Positions 46,357-54,224 of a DNA stretch of 64,000 nucleotides are shown piece by piece. The notes under the pieces were generated by a model. It had not been told where the DNA came from. It worked only from the letters and a program-made list of their open reading frames with translations, and searched no databases. The stretch comes from Paenibacillus montaniterrae. GTDB taxonomy: Bacteria; Bacillota; Bacilli; Paenibacillales; Paenibacillaceae. Within the stretch, counting starts at the first letter, position 1. Each line of letters starts with the position of its first letter. The DNA is taken from contig NZ_BOSE01000001.1 in the NCBI RefSeq assembly GCF_018403185.1, positions 558,001-622,000 on the forward strand, written 5' to 3'. A program made the position numbers and the translations under genes.

Positions 46357-46896
46357 ATGGCAGAGATTAGAATTCGCAATACAGACGAACGTATTCAAGG
46401 AGAAGAAAATGTACGCGCATTTTTGGAAAGCCAGGAAGTGCTTTATGAGCACTGGAACCCTTCCAAGCTGCGTGAGGAATTGCAAGAGAAATTCGTGCTA
46501 AGCGACGAAGAAAAACAGGAAGTGCTAAACACCTTCGATGAAGAGATTCGCGACCTGGCAGCGCGCCGCGGCTACCGTACCTGGGATGTCATTACGCTTT
46601 CTGAAGCGACTCCTAATCTGGAAGAGCTGCTTGCCAAGTTTGAAAACGTGCATACACATACAGAAGATGAAGTACGCGCCATTACAGCAGGCAAAGGCAT
46701 CTTCATTATTAAAGGCTCGGATGATGTAGGCTACTTTGATGTTGAACTTACTGCAGGCGACGTTATTTCAGTCCCTGAGAACAAGCCACACTTCTTTACG
46801 CTAATGGAAAATAAGCAAATTGTTGCTGTGCGCTTGTTTATTGAGCCAGAAGGCTGGATTGCTCATCCGCACAACGATCCTAACTTCCAAAAGTAA
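46357..46896 (+). CDS. mtnD: Acireductone dioxygenase
   Basis: 179 aa cupin. The metal site is visible: H99 and H101 in NVHTHTEDEVRAI with E105, and H145 in ENKPHFFTL. Cleaves acireductone to the keto acid precursor of methionine with Fe (Ni gives an off-pathway product). It is a methionine-salvage enzyme, placed divergently from metH, so both are methionine-forming. The rest of the mtn pathway is not in the window. An AAAGGTGG ribosome-binding site precedes the ATG. Confidence 0.9.
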   Translation: MAEIRIRNTDERIQGEENVRAFLESQEVLYEHWNPSKLREELQEKFVLSDEEKQEVLNTFDEEIRDLAARRGYRTWDVITLSEATPNLEELLAKFENVHTHTEDEVRAITAGKGIFIIKGSDDVGYFDVELTAGDVISVPENKPHFFTLMENKQIVAVRLFIEPEGWIAHPHNDPNFQK

Positions 46897-46913
46897 TAGG
46901 TATGTTACATTAA

Positions 46914-46966
46914 GGGCTTATCCGGATTGTCAGTTTGCACTGACTTTCTGGATAAGCCCATTTTAT
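46914..46966 (+). terminator. Terminator after mtnD
   Basis: GGGCTTATCC ... GGATAAGCCC with an inner GTCAGT/ACTGAC stem, followed by ATTTTATT. Long stem, moderate T tract. Confidence 0.8.
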
Positions 46967-46996
46967 TAATATAAGCAAATGATACACTAAGCTGAA

Positions 46997-47782
46997 TTAA
47001 GCGTTAAGAATAGAAAATAATTGCTGCAAGCTAGTAATTGTATGAGTTGGAATAATGTCGTCATTGAGATCAACACCATGGCGATTAATCCATACGGAAT
47101 CTATGCCAGCACGGTTCGCGCCTAAAATATCTGTCGTCAGCTTGTCGCCAACCATGACGCAGTCCTCTGCATTCAGCTCCAGCTTGCTCAATGCATGCTC
47201 GAAAATCGTTACATCAGGCTTGCCTTTGCCAAACTCGCCGGAAATAATAATATGGTCAAAATACGGTGCAAGCTGAGGCACACCCGCCAGCTTTTCTCTC
47301 TGTAGATCAGGAGAGCCGTTAGTAAGCAGCAGCAGCTTGTATTTGCCTTTTAGCTGGTCCAACACTGCAAAGGTTTCCTCGTACACGAGCGGACGCTTGC
47401 GACGTTCAGCCGGAAACATTTCGCCTAGCTCAGCTCCAAGCTGCTCATCTTCAATCCCTAGCGCTGCTAATCCTTTCGTCCAGGCTGCTTTGCGATATGT
47501 AGGAACAAATTGCTCCAGCTGACGGAATTGTTGCTGCTCCCCTTCGGCAAATCTTGCCCACAAGCCTTCGAACGGATTAATACCGATCATTTTCGTAAAT
47601 GAAAATGCTTCGAATGCTTCGTAAATTTGACGAGCTTCTCGGCGCACAGCTTCCTCCAATGCATCAGGGTCAACGCCCGTCTTGGCTGCAGCATACTCAC
47701 AGGTCGTCTGGAACGCTTCCTTTACGCTGCGCTCATCCCATAGCAGCGTATCATCGAGGTCAAATAAAACCGCTTTTTTCAC
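46997..47782 (-). CDS. HAD-family phosphatase (YfnB/YjjG-like)
   Basis: 261 aa. Motif [14 protein letters not shown], motif [17 protein letters not shown], motif III lysine in [13 protein letters not shown], motif [20 protein letters not shown] helical cap (about 20-110) makes it a subfamily-I HAD, close to YfnB/YjjG house-cleaning nucleotidases. It may clear non-canonical nucleoside monophosphates. It is 24 nt downstream of a small membrane-protein gene. Confidence 0.88.
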   Translation of the reverse strand: MKKAVLFDLDDTLLWDERSVKEAFQTTCEYAAAKTGVDPDALEEAVRREARQIYEAFEAFSFTKMIGINPFEGLWARFAEGEQQQFRQLEQFVPTYRKAAWTKGLAALGIEDEQLGAELGEMFPAERRKRPLVYEETFAVLDQLKGKYKLLLLTNGSPDLQREKLAGVPQLAPYFDHIIISGEFGKGKPDVTIFEHALSKLELNAEDCVMVGDKLTTDILGANRAGIDSVWINRHGVDLNDDIIPTHTITSLQQLFSILNA

Positions 47783-47805
47783 GCTTGTTTCTCTCCCTTT
47801 TCCAA

Positions 47806-48315
47806 TTATTCAGTCCAAGCAATATGATGCTTGTCTGCAAACTTTTTCAGCTCATCCTTCATATCGTCAATCGGATAGCGATTGAAGGTTTTATTAAATG
47901 CCCAGCTGCTGCCATTATTCGGTACAATAATAATATAGCCGCCTTGTACTTTAATTTCTTTTATGGCAACAGCGAAAAGCTGCTTGTCCCCCATCATTCG
48001 GCGAGTCTGCACATATTCCTTGCTGACTGTCAAATATGGCTTGCGGAAAAAAAATAATGCAGCCAGCAGTATATAAGCAATATTCGTTGCCCAATACATA
48101 CCGTCTATCTTATACGTTGGGTCCATCAGTAAAATGATATTGTACATGCCAATAAACAATATCAAAACAATTGGGAGCACAATGTTTCGGCCTTTGAACG
48201 TAACCTCATGCTTCTTCTCGGAATTAAGCACCAGGTTGCCCGCTCCGGATTTTTTGCGCTGCTTATTAATTTGCTCCATATTTTTTTTCACTTTTCTTTC
48301 CCAAGAACGCGACAA
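47806..48315 (-). CDS. Conserved membrane protein of unknown function
   Basis: 169 aa. A basic N-terminal tail (about 1-40), two membrane segments ([20 protein letters not shown] and [15 protein letters not shown]), then a C-terminal cytoplasmic domain of beta strands and helix ([35 protein letters not shown]). This resembles PH-like membrane-attached domains but I cannot name the family. It is co-directional with the HAD gene downstream. Confidence 0.6.
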   Translation of the reverse strand: MSRSWERKVKKNMEQINKQRKKSGAGNLVLNSEKKHEVTFKGRNIVLPIVLILFIGMYNIILLMDPTYKIDGMYWATNIAYILLAALFFFRKPYLTVSKEYVQTRRMMGDKQLFAVAIKEIKVQGGYIIIVPNNGSSWAFNKTFNRYPIDDMKDELKKFADKHHIAWTE

Positions 48316-48363
48316 GCAAACTCCTCCTCTGTCTTCATCAACATAGAATTTTGTACTAGCTAT

Positions 48364-48564
48364 TTAATGCAGCGGCTTGCTGTCGGGATCTTCATCTTCG
48401 ACATATTTAATGCTGTCAAGCTGCTGCTTAAAGTTAGACTTGAATACAGCAAGATATTTAGTTCTTAGCTCAGCACGCTCTGCTTGCTCCGCTGTCGTTA
48501 AACCAACCGTCTTATTTTTACGTGCCAGCTCATTGATACGAGCAATGATTTTATCCATATCCAT
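48364..48564 (-). CDS. ynzC: DUF896 protein YnzC
   Basis: 66 aa from the ATG at 48564, 8 nt after GAGGGGAG; an in-frame codon at 48585 overlaps that site. The helical hairpin KIIARINELARKNKTVGLTT followed by EQAERAELRTKYLAVFKSNF is the DUF896 signature. In B. subtilis ynzC is in the SOS operon yneA-yneB-ynzC. Here it follows yneA directly and the resolvase-like yneB is absent. Function unknown. Confidence 0.88.
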   Translation of the reverse strand: MDMDKIIARINELARKNKTVGLTTAEQAERAELRTKYLAVFKSNFKQQLDSIKYVEDEDPDSKPLH

Positions 48565-48723
48565 TCCATCCACTCCCCTCATCACCTATACGGCTCACCA
48601 TCATGCTGCAATAGGCAGTTTCACTGAACACCGAAAAATCCATAACAAATCTATTATAGCAAAAAAGCCTATAAAGTTACATCTTTTCGATGAACCATAT
48701 AGGCGGTGCTCTATTGTATGTGC

Positions 48724-49131
48724 TTATTCCTCCGGCAATATAAGCTTGTCTCCGGGAAGAATGATATTTGACGATAATCCGTTGCGGTCTTTAATTAAAT
48801 ATACGGCGTAATTTTTATCCTGAATATGGCTGTAGTGCTGCGCAGCAATTTCCCACAACGTATCACCGGAGCTTACCGTAATCACCTTCTCTTCTCCAAT
48901 CGCAATGTGATCATCTGAAGTTGTGGACGCAGCGGCCCGAACAAGGTAAAAGCTCGTAACAAATAATAGGATGACAAACAAGCAAAGAAACCATTTGGAT
49001 AACTGCTGCTTATGTAAAAACTCTTTTAGTTTCGATACAGCAGCATGCGACTTATTGTCTGCGTAACGTTTATTTGAAACTGAAGCTTTCACTTCATAGC
49101 TTTGAAATGCGTATGGATTATAGGTTGACAT
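48724..49131 (-). CDS. yneA: SOS cell-division inhibitor YneA
   Basis: 135 aa from the ATG at 49131, after GGGAGTGG. Short cytoplasmic start, one membrane segment (WFLCLFVILLFVTSFYLV), then a LysM peptidoglycan-binding domain (ITVSSGDTLWEIAAQHY to LPGDKLILPEE). YneA delays septation after DNA damage. It is divergent from lexA, and a LexA box lies within its promoter. The N-terminal part is longer than in B. subtilis YneA (103 aa). Confidence 0.9.
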   Translation of the reverse strand: MSTYNPYAFQSYEVKASVSNKRYADNKSHAAVSKLKEFLHKQQLSKWFLCLFVILLFVTSFYLVRAAASTTSDDHIAIGEEKVITVSSGDTLWEIAAQHYSHIQDKNYAVYLIKDRNGLSSNIILPGDKLILPEE

Positions 49132-49163
49132 GATTACCACTCCCAAACATTTGTTCTGTTTTT

Positions 49164-49192
49164 ATAATATGCGAACATATGTTTCTTGTCAA
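49164..49192 (-). promoter_or_regulatory. yneA promoter with internal LexA box
   Basis: On the minus strand TTGACA (49187-49192), 17 bp, TATTAT (49164-49169). The box CGAACATATGTTT at 49172-49184 fills the spacer, so LexA would shut the promoter directly. Confidence 0.8.
49172..49184. promoter_or_regulatory. LexA box 1 (yneA)
   Basis: CGAACATATGTTT, a half-site mismatch from perfect. A weaker box-like stretch, CAAACATTTGTTCT, lies at 49144-49157. Confidence 0.85.
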
Positions 49193-49211
49193 TGGTTTTG
49201 CGCAAAAAATA

Positions 49212-49225
49212 AGAACATATATTCT
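49212..49225. promoter_or_regulatory. LexA box 2
   Basis: AGAACATATATTCT, one mismatch in the right half (ATTC for GTTC). It lies between the two divergent promoters. Confidence 0.7.
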
Positions 49226-49227
49226 TA

Positions 49228-49241
49228 AGAACTTATGTTTG
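49228..49241. promoter_or_regulatory. LexA box 3
   Basis: AGAACTTATGTTTG, overlapping the lexA -35 (TTGTGC, 49239-49244). Confidence 0.7.
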
Positions 49242-49267
49242 TGCGAACTCGAGTTCTATGTTATAAT
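49239..49267 (+). promoter_or_regulatory. lexA promoter
   Basis: TTGTGC, 17 bp, TATAAT, 28 nt before the lexA ATG. Boxes 3 and 4 overlap it. Confidence 0.7.
49244..49257. promoter_or_regulatory. LexA box 4 (lexA autoregulation)
   Basis: CGAACTCGAGTTCT lies in the 17-bp spacer between the lexA -35 and its -10 TATAAT (49262-49267). Confidence 0.85.
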
Positions 49268-49295
49268 TTCCCTAATAATAGATGGAGTTGATCTC

Positions 49296-49931
49296 ATGAA
49301 TAAACTTTCTAAGCGTCAGTTGGAAATATTGAACTTTATAAAGCAAGAGGTTAAGGAAAAGGGCTATCCTCCTTCCGTAAGGGAAATAGCCGAGGCAGTT
49401 GGGCTATTATCCAGCTCTACCGTACACGGCCATTTGGATCGTCTGGAAAAGAAAGGCTTCATTCGCCGCGACCCTACCAAGCCGCGGGCAATTGAAATAT
49501 TGGACCAGGACGATGTATTTCCAGATCCGTCCGATAATGTCATTCCATTTCCTGTCAAGCATATTCCGATTATCGGTAAAGTAACTGCCGGCATCCCGAT
49601 TACGGCTACGGAAAATATCGAGGATTACTTCCCGCTATCCTCCCATTTTATTGGGGAGCATAACGTATTTGTATTAAATGTAGTCGGCGATAGCATGATA
49701 GAAGCTGGTATACATAATGGCGACCTGGTAATCGTTCGCCAGCAGCAAACCGCACATAACGGCGATATTGTCGTTGCAATGACTGAGGATGACGAAGCTA
49801 CTGTCAAAACCTTTTATCGTGAGAAGGACCATATTCGCCTGCAGCCGGAAAACGCATCTATGGAGCCAATAATTTTAAAGAATGTAACGATTCTTGGCAA
49901 AGTAATCGGCTTGTTCCGCGACATGCACTAA
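49296..49931 (+). CDS. lexA: SOS repressor LexA
   Basis: 211 aa from the ATG at 49296 ([11 protein letters not shown]), 8 nt after GGAG. A frame reaching back to 49179 would run through the operator and is wrong. Winged HTH in the first 70 residues ([20 protein letters not shown]), Ala-Gly cleavage site at A98-G99 (VTAGIPI), catalytic S133 in GDSMIEAG and K171 in EATVKTFY. Represses SOS genes until RecA promotes its self-cleavage. Four boxes lie between it and divergent yneA. Confidence 0.98.
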   Translation: MNKLSKRQLEILNFIKQEVKEKGYPPSVREIAEAVGLLSSSTVHGHLDRLEKKGFIRRDPTKPRAIEILDQDDVFPDPSDNVIPFPVKHIPIIGKVTAGIPITATENIEDYFPLSSHFIGEHNVFVLNVVGDSMIEAGIHNGDLVIVRQQQTAHNGDIVVAMTEDDEATVKTFYREKDHIRLQPENASMEPIILKNVTILGKVIGLFRDMH

Positions 49932-49955
49932 CGCAAGACAACCTGGATATTTCGG

Positions 49956-50000
49956 GACCATTATCGTACAGTCCAGCTGTACATAGTGGTCTTTGTTTTT
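49956..50000 (+). terminator. Terminator after lexA
   Basis: GACCA...GTACA ... TGTAC...TGGTC with TTTGTTTTT, 24 nt after the lexA stop. Confidence 0.75.
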
Positions 50001-50025
50001 ACAGCTTAGAATTGGAGGAATTAAT

Positions 50026-50772
50026 TTGAGAAAAATAATAAGCTTGCTGCTCCTGCTCTGCATTCTGCTATCGGCTTGCGGCCAGCAAACAACGATTGAT
50101 CTGCAGCCTTCCACCGCAACAGAAGCAAGCGAAAATAATGACCACACAACCGGTATTGGACAGAAACAAGTTCAGAAATCGCTAGACGGGCAGGCTGATG
50201 ATCAAGCTGCCTCTCCCGTGCAAACTGAACCAGACGAGTACGACTATGTGCTTGAATTTCCGAGCGACAGCTATCCCGAGACAGCACTTCATATATACTC
50301 TGCTATTGAAAACGGACATTCGGATGTTTGCACAATTGACCGGGATGGCGCAGATGAACGGCGCAAGCAGTCTTTAAAGGGCATTAGTACAAGAGAAGGC
50401 TATGACCGTGACGAATGGCCAATGGCGATGTGCGCTGAAGGTGGTGAAGGAGCCAGTGTAGCGTATGTCAACTCAAGTGATAATCGCGGTGCTGGCAGCT
50501 GGGTCGGCCATCAACTATCTGCTTATGAGGATGGCGAAAAAGTATTATTTATTGTAACAAAGCCTAAAAACTTGTTTGGCGGATCCGATGATTCTGAATT
50601 AAAGCTTGATGAGGATTTGCTGACGAGCGAAAAAGATAAGCAAGCAGCTGACATTGTGTACAAAAATTGCTCAGAGGCACATGCAGCAGGCGTCACTCCA
50701 TTATATGAAGGTGACCCTGGATACAGCAAAAAGCTGGATCGAGACGGAGACGGCGTCGCCTGTGAGCTATAG
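50026..50772 (+). CDS. NucA/NucB-family DNA nuclease, secreted lipoprotein
   Basis: 248 aa from the TTG at 50026, 7 nt after GGAGG; upstream in-frame residues lie in the terminator. Lipoprotein signal with lipobox LLSAC (C18), an Asn/Ser/Gln-rich linker, then the NucA/NucB domain (about 85-185): [50 protein letters not shown] and [13 protein letters not shown], very close to B. subtilis NucA. The C-terminus adds an Excalibur calcium-binding motif ([11 protein letters not shown]). It may cut extracellular DNA at the cell surface, for uptake or nutrition. It follows lexA across a terminator. Confidence 0.9.
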   Translation: MRKIISLLLLLCILLSACGQQTTIDLQPSTATEASENNDHTTGIGQKQVQKSLDGQADDQAASPVQTEPDEYDYVLEFPSDSYPETALHIYSAIENGHSDVCTIDRDGADERRKQSLKGISTREGYDRDEWPMAMCAEGGEGASVAYVNSSDNRGAGSWVGHQLSAYEDGEKVLFIVTKPKNLFGGSDDSELKLDEDLLTSEKDKQAADIVYKNCSEAHAAGVTPLYEGDPGYSKKLDRDGDGVACEL

Positions 50773-50784
50773 AAGGAAAGGAAT

Positions 50785-51119
50785 ATGCTTATGGTTACAA
50801 TTGAGGATTTTTCTAAAATCGACCTGAGAATCGGCACAGTCATAGCCGCTGAGCCATTCCCGAAGCAAGAGTTCCAGCAATTAAGATGAAAATTGATTTT
50901 GGCGAGCTCGGAATTAAAAACTCTAGCGCACAAATTACAAAGCGATATACACCTGAAGCAATGATAGGTCGTCAGGTTGTCGCCGTCGTCAACTTCCCGC
51001 CGAGACGAATCGCAGGATTTAAATCAGAGGTGCTTGTTATCGGAGGCACACCAGAGGCTGGCGACGTAATTCTGCTTCGGCCTGATGAGGCTGTGCCGAA
51101 CGGAACGCCTATCGCATAA
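50785..51119 (+). pseudogene. csaA: tRNA-binding domain protein CsaA, single-base frameshift
   Basis: First frame: MVTIEDFSKIDLRIGTVIAAEPF (from 50791). Second frame: EARVPAIKMKIDFGELGIKN onward, with ITKRYTPEAMIGRQVVAVVN and FPPRRIAGFKSEVLVIGG. Together they make a normal ~110-aa CsaA, an OB-fold chaperone-like tRNA-binding protein. The frames join at CCATTCCCGAAG (50854-50865), where one base is missing from what should be TTC-CCN-GAA. The rest is intact and well conserved, so recent loss or a sequencing error is likely. Confidence 0.88.
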
Positions 51120-51154
51120 AGCAGCTTCATTTCCAGCTAAGTAAACACTTTACT

Positions 51155-51197
51155 ATACATCGTACGATATGATATGATTATCGTACGATGTATTTTT
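51155..51197. promoter_or_regulatory. Twin palindromes / hairpin before the Phd-Uma2 gene
   Basis: ATACATCGTACGATA and TATCGTACGATGTAT are perfect 15-bp inverted repeats 9 bp apart, followed by a T run. Each arm holds the 10-bp palindrome ATCGTACGAT, centres about 21 bp (two turns) apart. It may be both the csaA terminator and an operator for the Phd-like domain. A related TCGTACGG lies at about 51224. Confidence 0.65.
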
Positions 51198-51264
51198 TTC
51201 AAGCGCACGATGCTCTGAAATAGTCGTACGGTTCGTTCAATTATTATGTTGTGAGGTGATCGAA

Positions 51265-52014
51265 ATGAAGGATACAACAAAGGTCATTACAGCGACTGAG
51301 CTTAAAGCAAATTTGGGCAAATATCTTGACTATACTGCCGCCAATAACGAAGTTGTCATCACAAAAAACGGAACGAAGTTTGCACGATTGACGCCATACA
51401 TTTCTGAAATCGAACGATATTTTACAGTGAAGGAACGCGCACAGGATTATCAATATGGCGGTAAAAAGGTGTCCTATGCAGAGTTTATGGAAATTTACGA
51501 AAATAGTGAGCTGCGCATGGAGTATATTAATGGAGAAATTGTTTTGCTCGCTTCTCCAAGTACATTTCACCAAGATATTTCCGGGAATTTGCACGTTCAG
51601 CTGCGAGCCTATTTCAAAGGAAAAAAGTGCAAAGTTTTTTACGCTCCTTTTGATGTACATTTCTATAAAAAGGATCTAGACACACCTGATGTTATGCAGC
51701 CGGACTTGCTCATTGCTTGTGATTTTGATGAGGCTGTGAATGAAAAGGATAGATATATGGGCACTCCCTCGCTTTGTATCGAAATTTTATCAAAAAGCAC
51801 CCGCTCTAAGGATATGATTGATAAACTAAATACATTTATGCTATCAGGGGTTAAGGAATTTTGGGTCGTTGATCCTGACAAGCTTTCCGTTTTAATATAT
51901 AGCTTCGATAATTATAATATTAGCGAATATGCCACTTATCGCTCAAATGAAGTGTTGCGCTCTTATATTTTCGAAGGGCTTGAAATTAATATCAACGATA
52001 TATTCGAAACATAA
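51265..52014 (+). CDS. Phd/YefM antitoxin-like domain fused to Uma2 nuclease-like domain
   Basis: 249 aa from the ATG at 51265, 6 nt after GTGAGGTG. Residues 1-48 (ITATELKANLGKYLDYTAA, EVVITKNGTKFARLTPY) match Phd/YefM antitoxins. Residues about 60-245 match the Uma2/DUF820 PD-(D/E)XK family: ELRMEYINGEIVLLASPST, D in VMQPDLLIA, E in LCIEILSKST, K in DMIDKLNTF and EFWVVDPDKL. Antitoxins of this type bind DNA as dimers; Uma2 nuclease activity is predicted, not shown. The palindromes upstream suggest self-control. No separate toxin gene is adjacent. Confidence 0.85.
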   Translation: MKDTTKVITATELKANLGKYLDYTAANNEVVITKNGTKFARLTPYISEIERYFTVKERAQDYQYGGKKVSYAEFMEIYENSELRMEYINGEIVLLASPSTFHQDISGNLHVQLRAYFKGKKCKVFYAPFDVHFYKKDLDTPDVMQPDLLIACDFDEAVNEKDRYMGTPSLCIEILSKSTRSKDMIDKLNTFMLSGVKEFWVVDPDKLSVLIYSFDNYNISEYATYRSNEVLRSYIFEGLEININDIFET

Positions 52015-52028
52015 CTCGCACAATGAAC

Positions 52029-52066
52029 AAGCGCCTGCATTAGAAAGTAACGCTGGCGCTTTTTTG
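52029..52066 (+). terminator. Terminator after the Phd-Uma2 gene
   Basis: AAGCGCC ... GGCGCTT then TTTT. Stem 7 bp, loop about 19 nt. Confidence 0.7.
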
Positions 52067-52248
52067 TACTTAATTAATATCGCTTCCAACAATGCATCGG
52101 TATTGCCAAATGCTCCTAACAACAATTCGATCTGAATGATGATCTTGAGAACCACGATATCGTGTCGCTGTGATGTGAATTAGTACTTGTATCAATCAAT
52201 ATTAATTGCGATTTTTTAGTGAGTGCATTCGCTATTAGATATCATTTG
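52067..52248. other. Intergenic stretch, AT-rich
   Basis: No supported ORF. It contains the 3' flank of the following minus-strand gene. Confidence 0.35.
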
Positions 52249-53232
52249 TTAAACAGTAGTTTTTGTTTCTTGACACTTCATGCTATTTTGAAGTATATCT
52301 TCTACAACTTTTTTTTCTTTTTCACTAAGATTTATGAGTTCCGATACGAGTTTATTTTTGTTGGTGGTAACAGGTTTTATTGTAGTCTCATCTATACCTA
52401 AAAAATATTGTATGATTAAAAAGTCTATCTTTTTAATATTTTCATTTGGGATGTAAATCTTTTTAGAAAATGAGTCTTTAGAATCTGAGACAAGAATACC
52501 ATTTCTGACGTTAGGATTAATTATATGTTTATTTTCCAATATTGTGTTATCCTTAAATGTTATACAGATTACGACTTCAGAATCAGCTAAGTATTTTGAT
52601 ATAAATGGTAATAATGAAAGAAATAAAATACATAGTAATGTAAAGAATAGCAGTTGAAAAACTATTTTCGGGGAATATAATGCACTAGATAATAAAAAAT
52701 CAAATTCTTCTGGTGCACTCCCTAGTAGGTCTATTGAACGCGCCTTTAAATAGTTAATGACAATAATTGCATATAAAAACAAGACACATAGCGAGTATGT
52801 TAACATCATGCATATTGTAATTAATACAAAAGATGAATGCTTCCTTCTTGACTTTCGATTAACCATTATTAATTCAGCAACTTTTTTCTGTATAAATGGG
52901 ATTAACAATATGATCAGGTATATTAACGTAAATAGGAATATGCTTATATATATTGTGAAATTAAACTGAGAAACTAGAGTATATAAATTAATAACATCAA
53001 AATCTAATGTGAACAGAAATACGGTATATATACAGAGGAATAAAGATAAACTCACATTTAATAATAATTTACGAAACACTTTAATATTCCTACTCATAAA
53101 ACTTAATTCTTCAATAGATGTATGAGCAAATATCTTAAATTGCAAAGCTTTTATATTTCCTAATAAAGTTAATACATATCCGCTAAATGCTACTGATGGA
53201 TCTAATAATGAATCTTTAATTTTATCTAACAC
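52249..53232 (-). CDS. AT-rich membrane protein of unknown function
   Basis: 327 aa, starting at GTG 7 nt after AAAGGAGGGG. About four membrane segments: LSLFLCIYTVFLFTLDF, FTIYISIFLFTLIYLIILLI, MMLTYSLCVLFLYAIIVI and IVFQLLFFTLLCILFLSLL. A short soluble tail (about 230-327) has a beta-rich stretch (VVICITFKDNTILENKHI) and a charged end. Base composition is clearly lower in GC than its neighbours and codon use is A/T-biased, so it was probably acquired. I recognise no family. It is flanked by an accessory-looking nuclease fusion and a structured non-coding stretch. Confidence 0.6.
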   Translation of the reverse strand: MLDKIKDSLLDPSVAFSGYVLTLLGNIKALQFKIFAHTSIEELSFMSRNIKVFRKLLLNVSLSLFLCIYTVFLFTLDFDVINLYTLVSQFNFTIYISIFLFTLIYLIILLIPFIQKKVAELIMVNRKSRRKHSSFVLITICMMLTYSLCVLFLYAIIVINYLKARSIDLLGSAPEEFDFLLSSALYSPKIVFQLLFFTLLCILFLSLLPFISKYLADSEVVICITFKDNTILENKHIINPNVRNGILVSDSKDSFSKKIYIPNENIKKIDFLIIQYFLGIDETTIKPVTTNKNKLVSELINLSEKEKKVVEDILQNSMKCQETKTTV

Positions 53233-53540
53233 GTTTAATCCCCTCCTTTAAGATTGTCAAGTAAAGAGTGTGAATTACCAGAGCCTAGTAATTGCATTGA
53301 CCTAGAGCCTCTGGTAGTCCCGTGCACGCGTGAAAATCGAAGTAGCTAGAATGTCTTACCCACGCAGGGTGGGCAGTCTATTGGTGCTCCTACTCCAACT
53401 CAAGCCTCCTTATCGAACGTGAGCGAAAACAAGTTTTTATTTACTGTCTTCGGGTAAAAAGCCGAAATCGCTTAGCTGAATCCCGTCAAGTTATCCTAGC
53501 TGACAAGTAAATATCCCGGACCCTTTCAAAATGGCTAGAC
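53233..53540. ncRNA. Unidentified structured non-coding stretch
   Basis: No ORF fits. Plus-strand stems: ACCAGAG-c-CTAG ... CTAG-ag-CCTCTGGT (about 53277-53315), ACCC/GGGT around CACGCA (about 53358-53372), and TTCGG-gtaaaaag-CCGAA (53449-53466). GC is higher than in the adjacent AT-rich gene. It could be a non-coding RNA, or the non-coding end of a lost mobile element, in either orientation. I cannot match it to a known RNA family. Confidence 0.3.
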
Positions 53541-53969
53541 TTACATAATCGTACTGCCATGCACGACGCCGAACATTCCGGTCATGCCATCATGCTTATT
53601 AAATCCATATTTATTATAGAACGGTTCCTTCCCTTTAGCGGCGAACAAGCCAACGAATGATTTCTCAGGCGCATGTTCTTTTAAGTATGCCGTTATCGCA
53701 TCCATAATAAAGTTACCGATGCCGCTTCCTTGATGTTGCGGCATGACTGCGATATCTTGAATGTAAAAATAGATATGTCCATCCCCAACGACTCTTCCCA
53801 TCCCGACGATTTCATCATAATATTGAACAACCACCCCAAAAAGTGACTGCTTCAAAGATTGTCCTATTACTTCGTAATTCATAAAGTCGGTCCAACCTAC
53901 AGCATCGCTAATTTTTTTATACTCATTGACAGTTGGCAGTCTATGAATAGTTACATATTTTTCTTTCAT
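53541..53969 (-). CDS. GNAT-family N-acetyltransferase
   Basis: 142 aa. Acetyl-CoA motif IAVMPQHQGSGIGNFIMDAI after the strand HIYFYIQDI, with the C-terminal FYNKYGFNKHDGM strand-turn typical of small GNAT enzymes of the YjdJ/AAC-like type. AGAGAGGATT precedes the ATG. Single gene, substrate unknown. Confidence 0.82.
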   Translation of the reverse strand: MKEKYVTIHRLPTVNEYKKISDAVGWTDFMNYEVIGQSLKQSLFGVVVQYYDEIVGMGRVVGDGHIYFYIQDIAVMPQHQGSGIGNFIMDAITAYLKEHAPEKSFVGLFAAKGKEPFYNKYGFNKHDGMTGMFGVVHGSTIM

Positions 53970-54147
53970 AATAATCCTCTCTCTTTCCTCCGATTAGACG
54001 ACAGCGCTCTTACTAAATCTATAGTTTGCCTTCTTCTACCATTTTACATAAATACGTATTTTTAACCAATGCTTTAATGCAATCTATTTGCACTTTTCAA
54101 GCTTTTAAAGGCTCTCTTTACAAGCAAGGATAATTTTGCTAAAGTCT

Positions 54148-54185
54148 AATTGTTAACCTAATTCATTTTATAATTGGTTAACAAT
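54148..54185 (+). promoter_or_regulatory. BirA box of bioB
   Basis: AATTGTTAACC, 17 bp, GGTTAACAAT. It matches the Bacillus-type biotin operator TTGTTAACC-N-GGTTAACAA. A TATAAT at 54169-54174 lies inside it, so biotin-bound BirA would block the promoter. Confidence 0.9.
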
Positions 54186-54224
54186 AAAACTAAACTTATT
54201 TATGAGCTGGCTGAGGGGGAATTT

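Noticed and set aside
51244..51660. 138-aa minus-strand ORF in the Uma2 gene
   Set aside because: It is the shadow of the plus-strand fusion gene.
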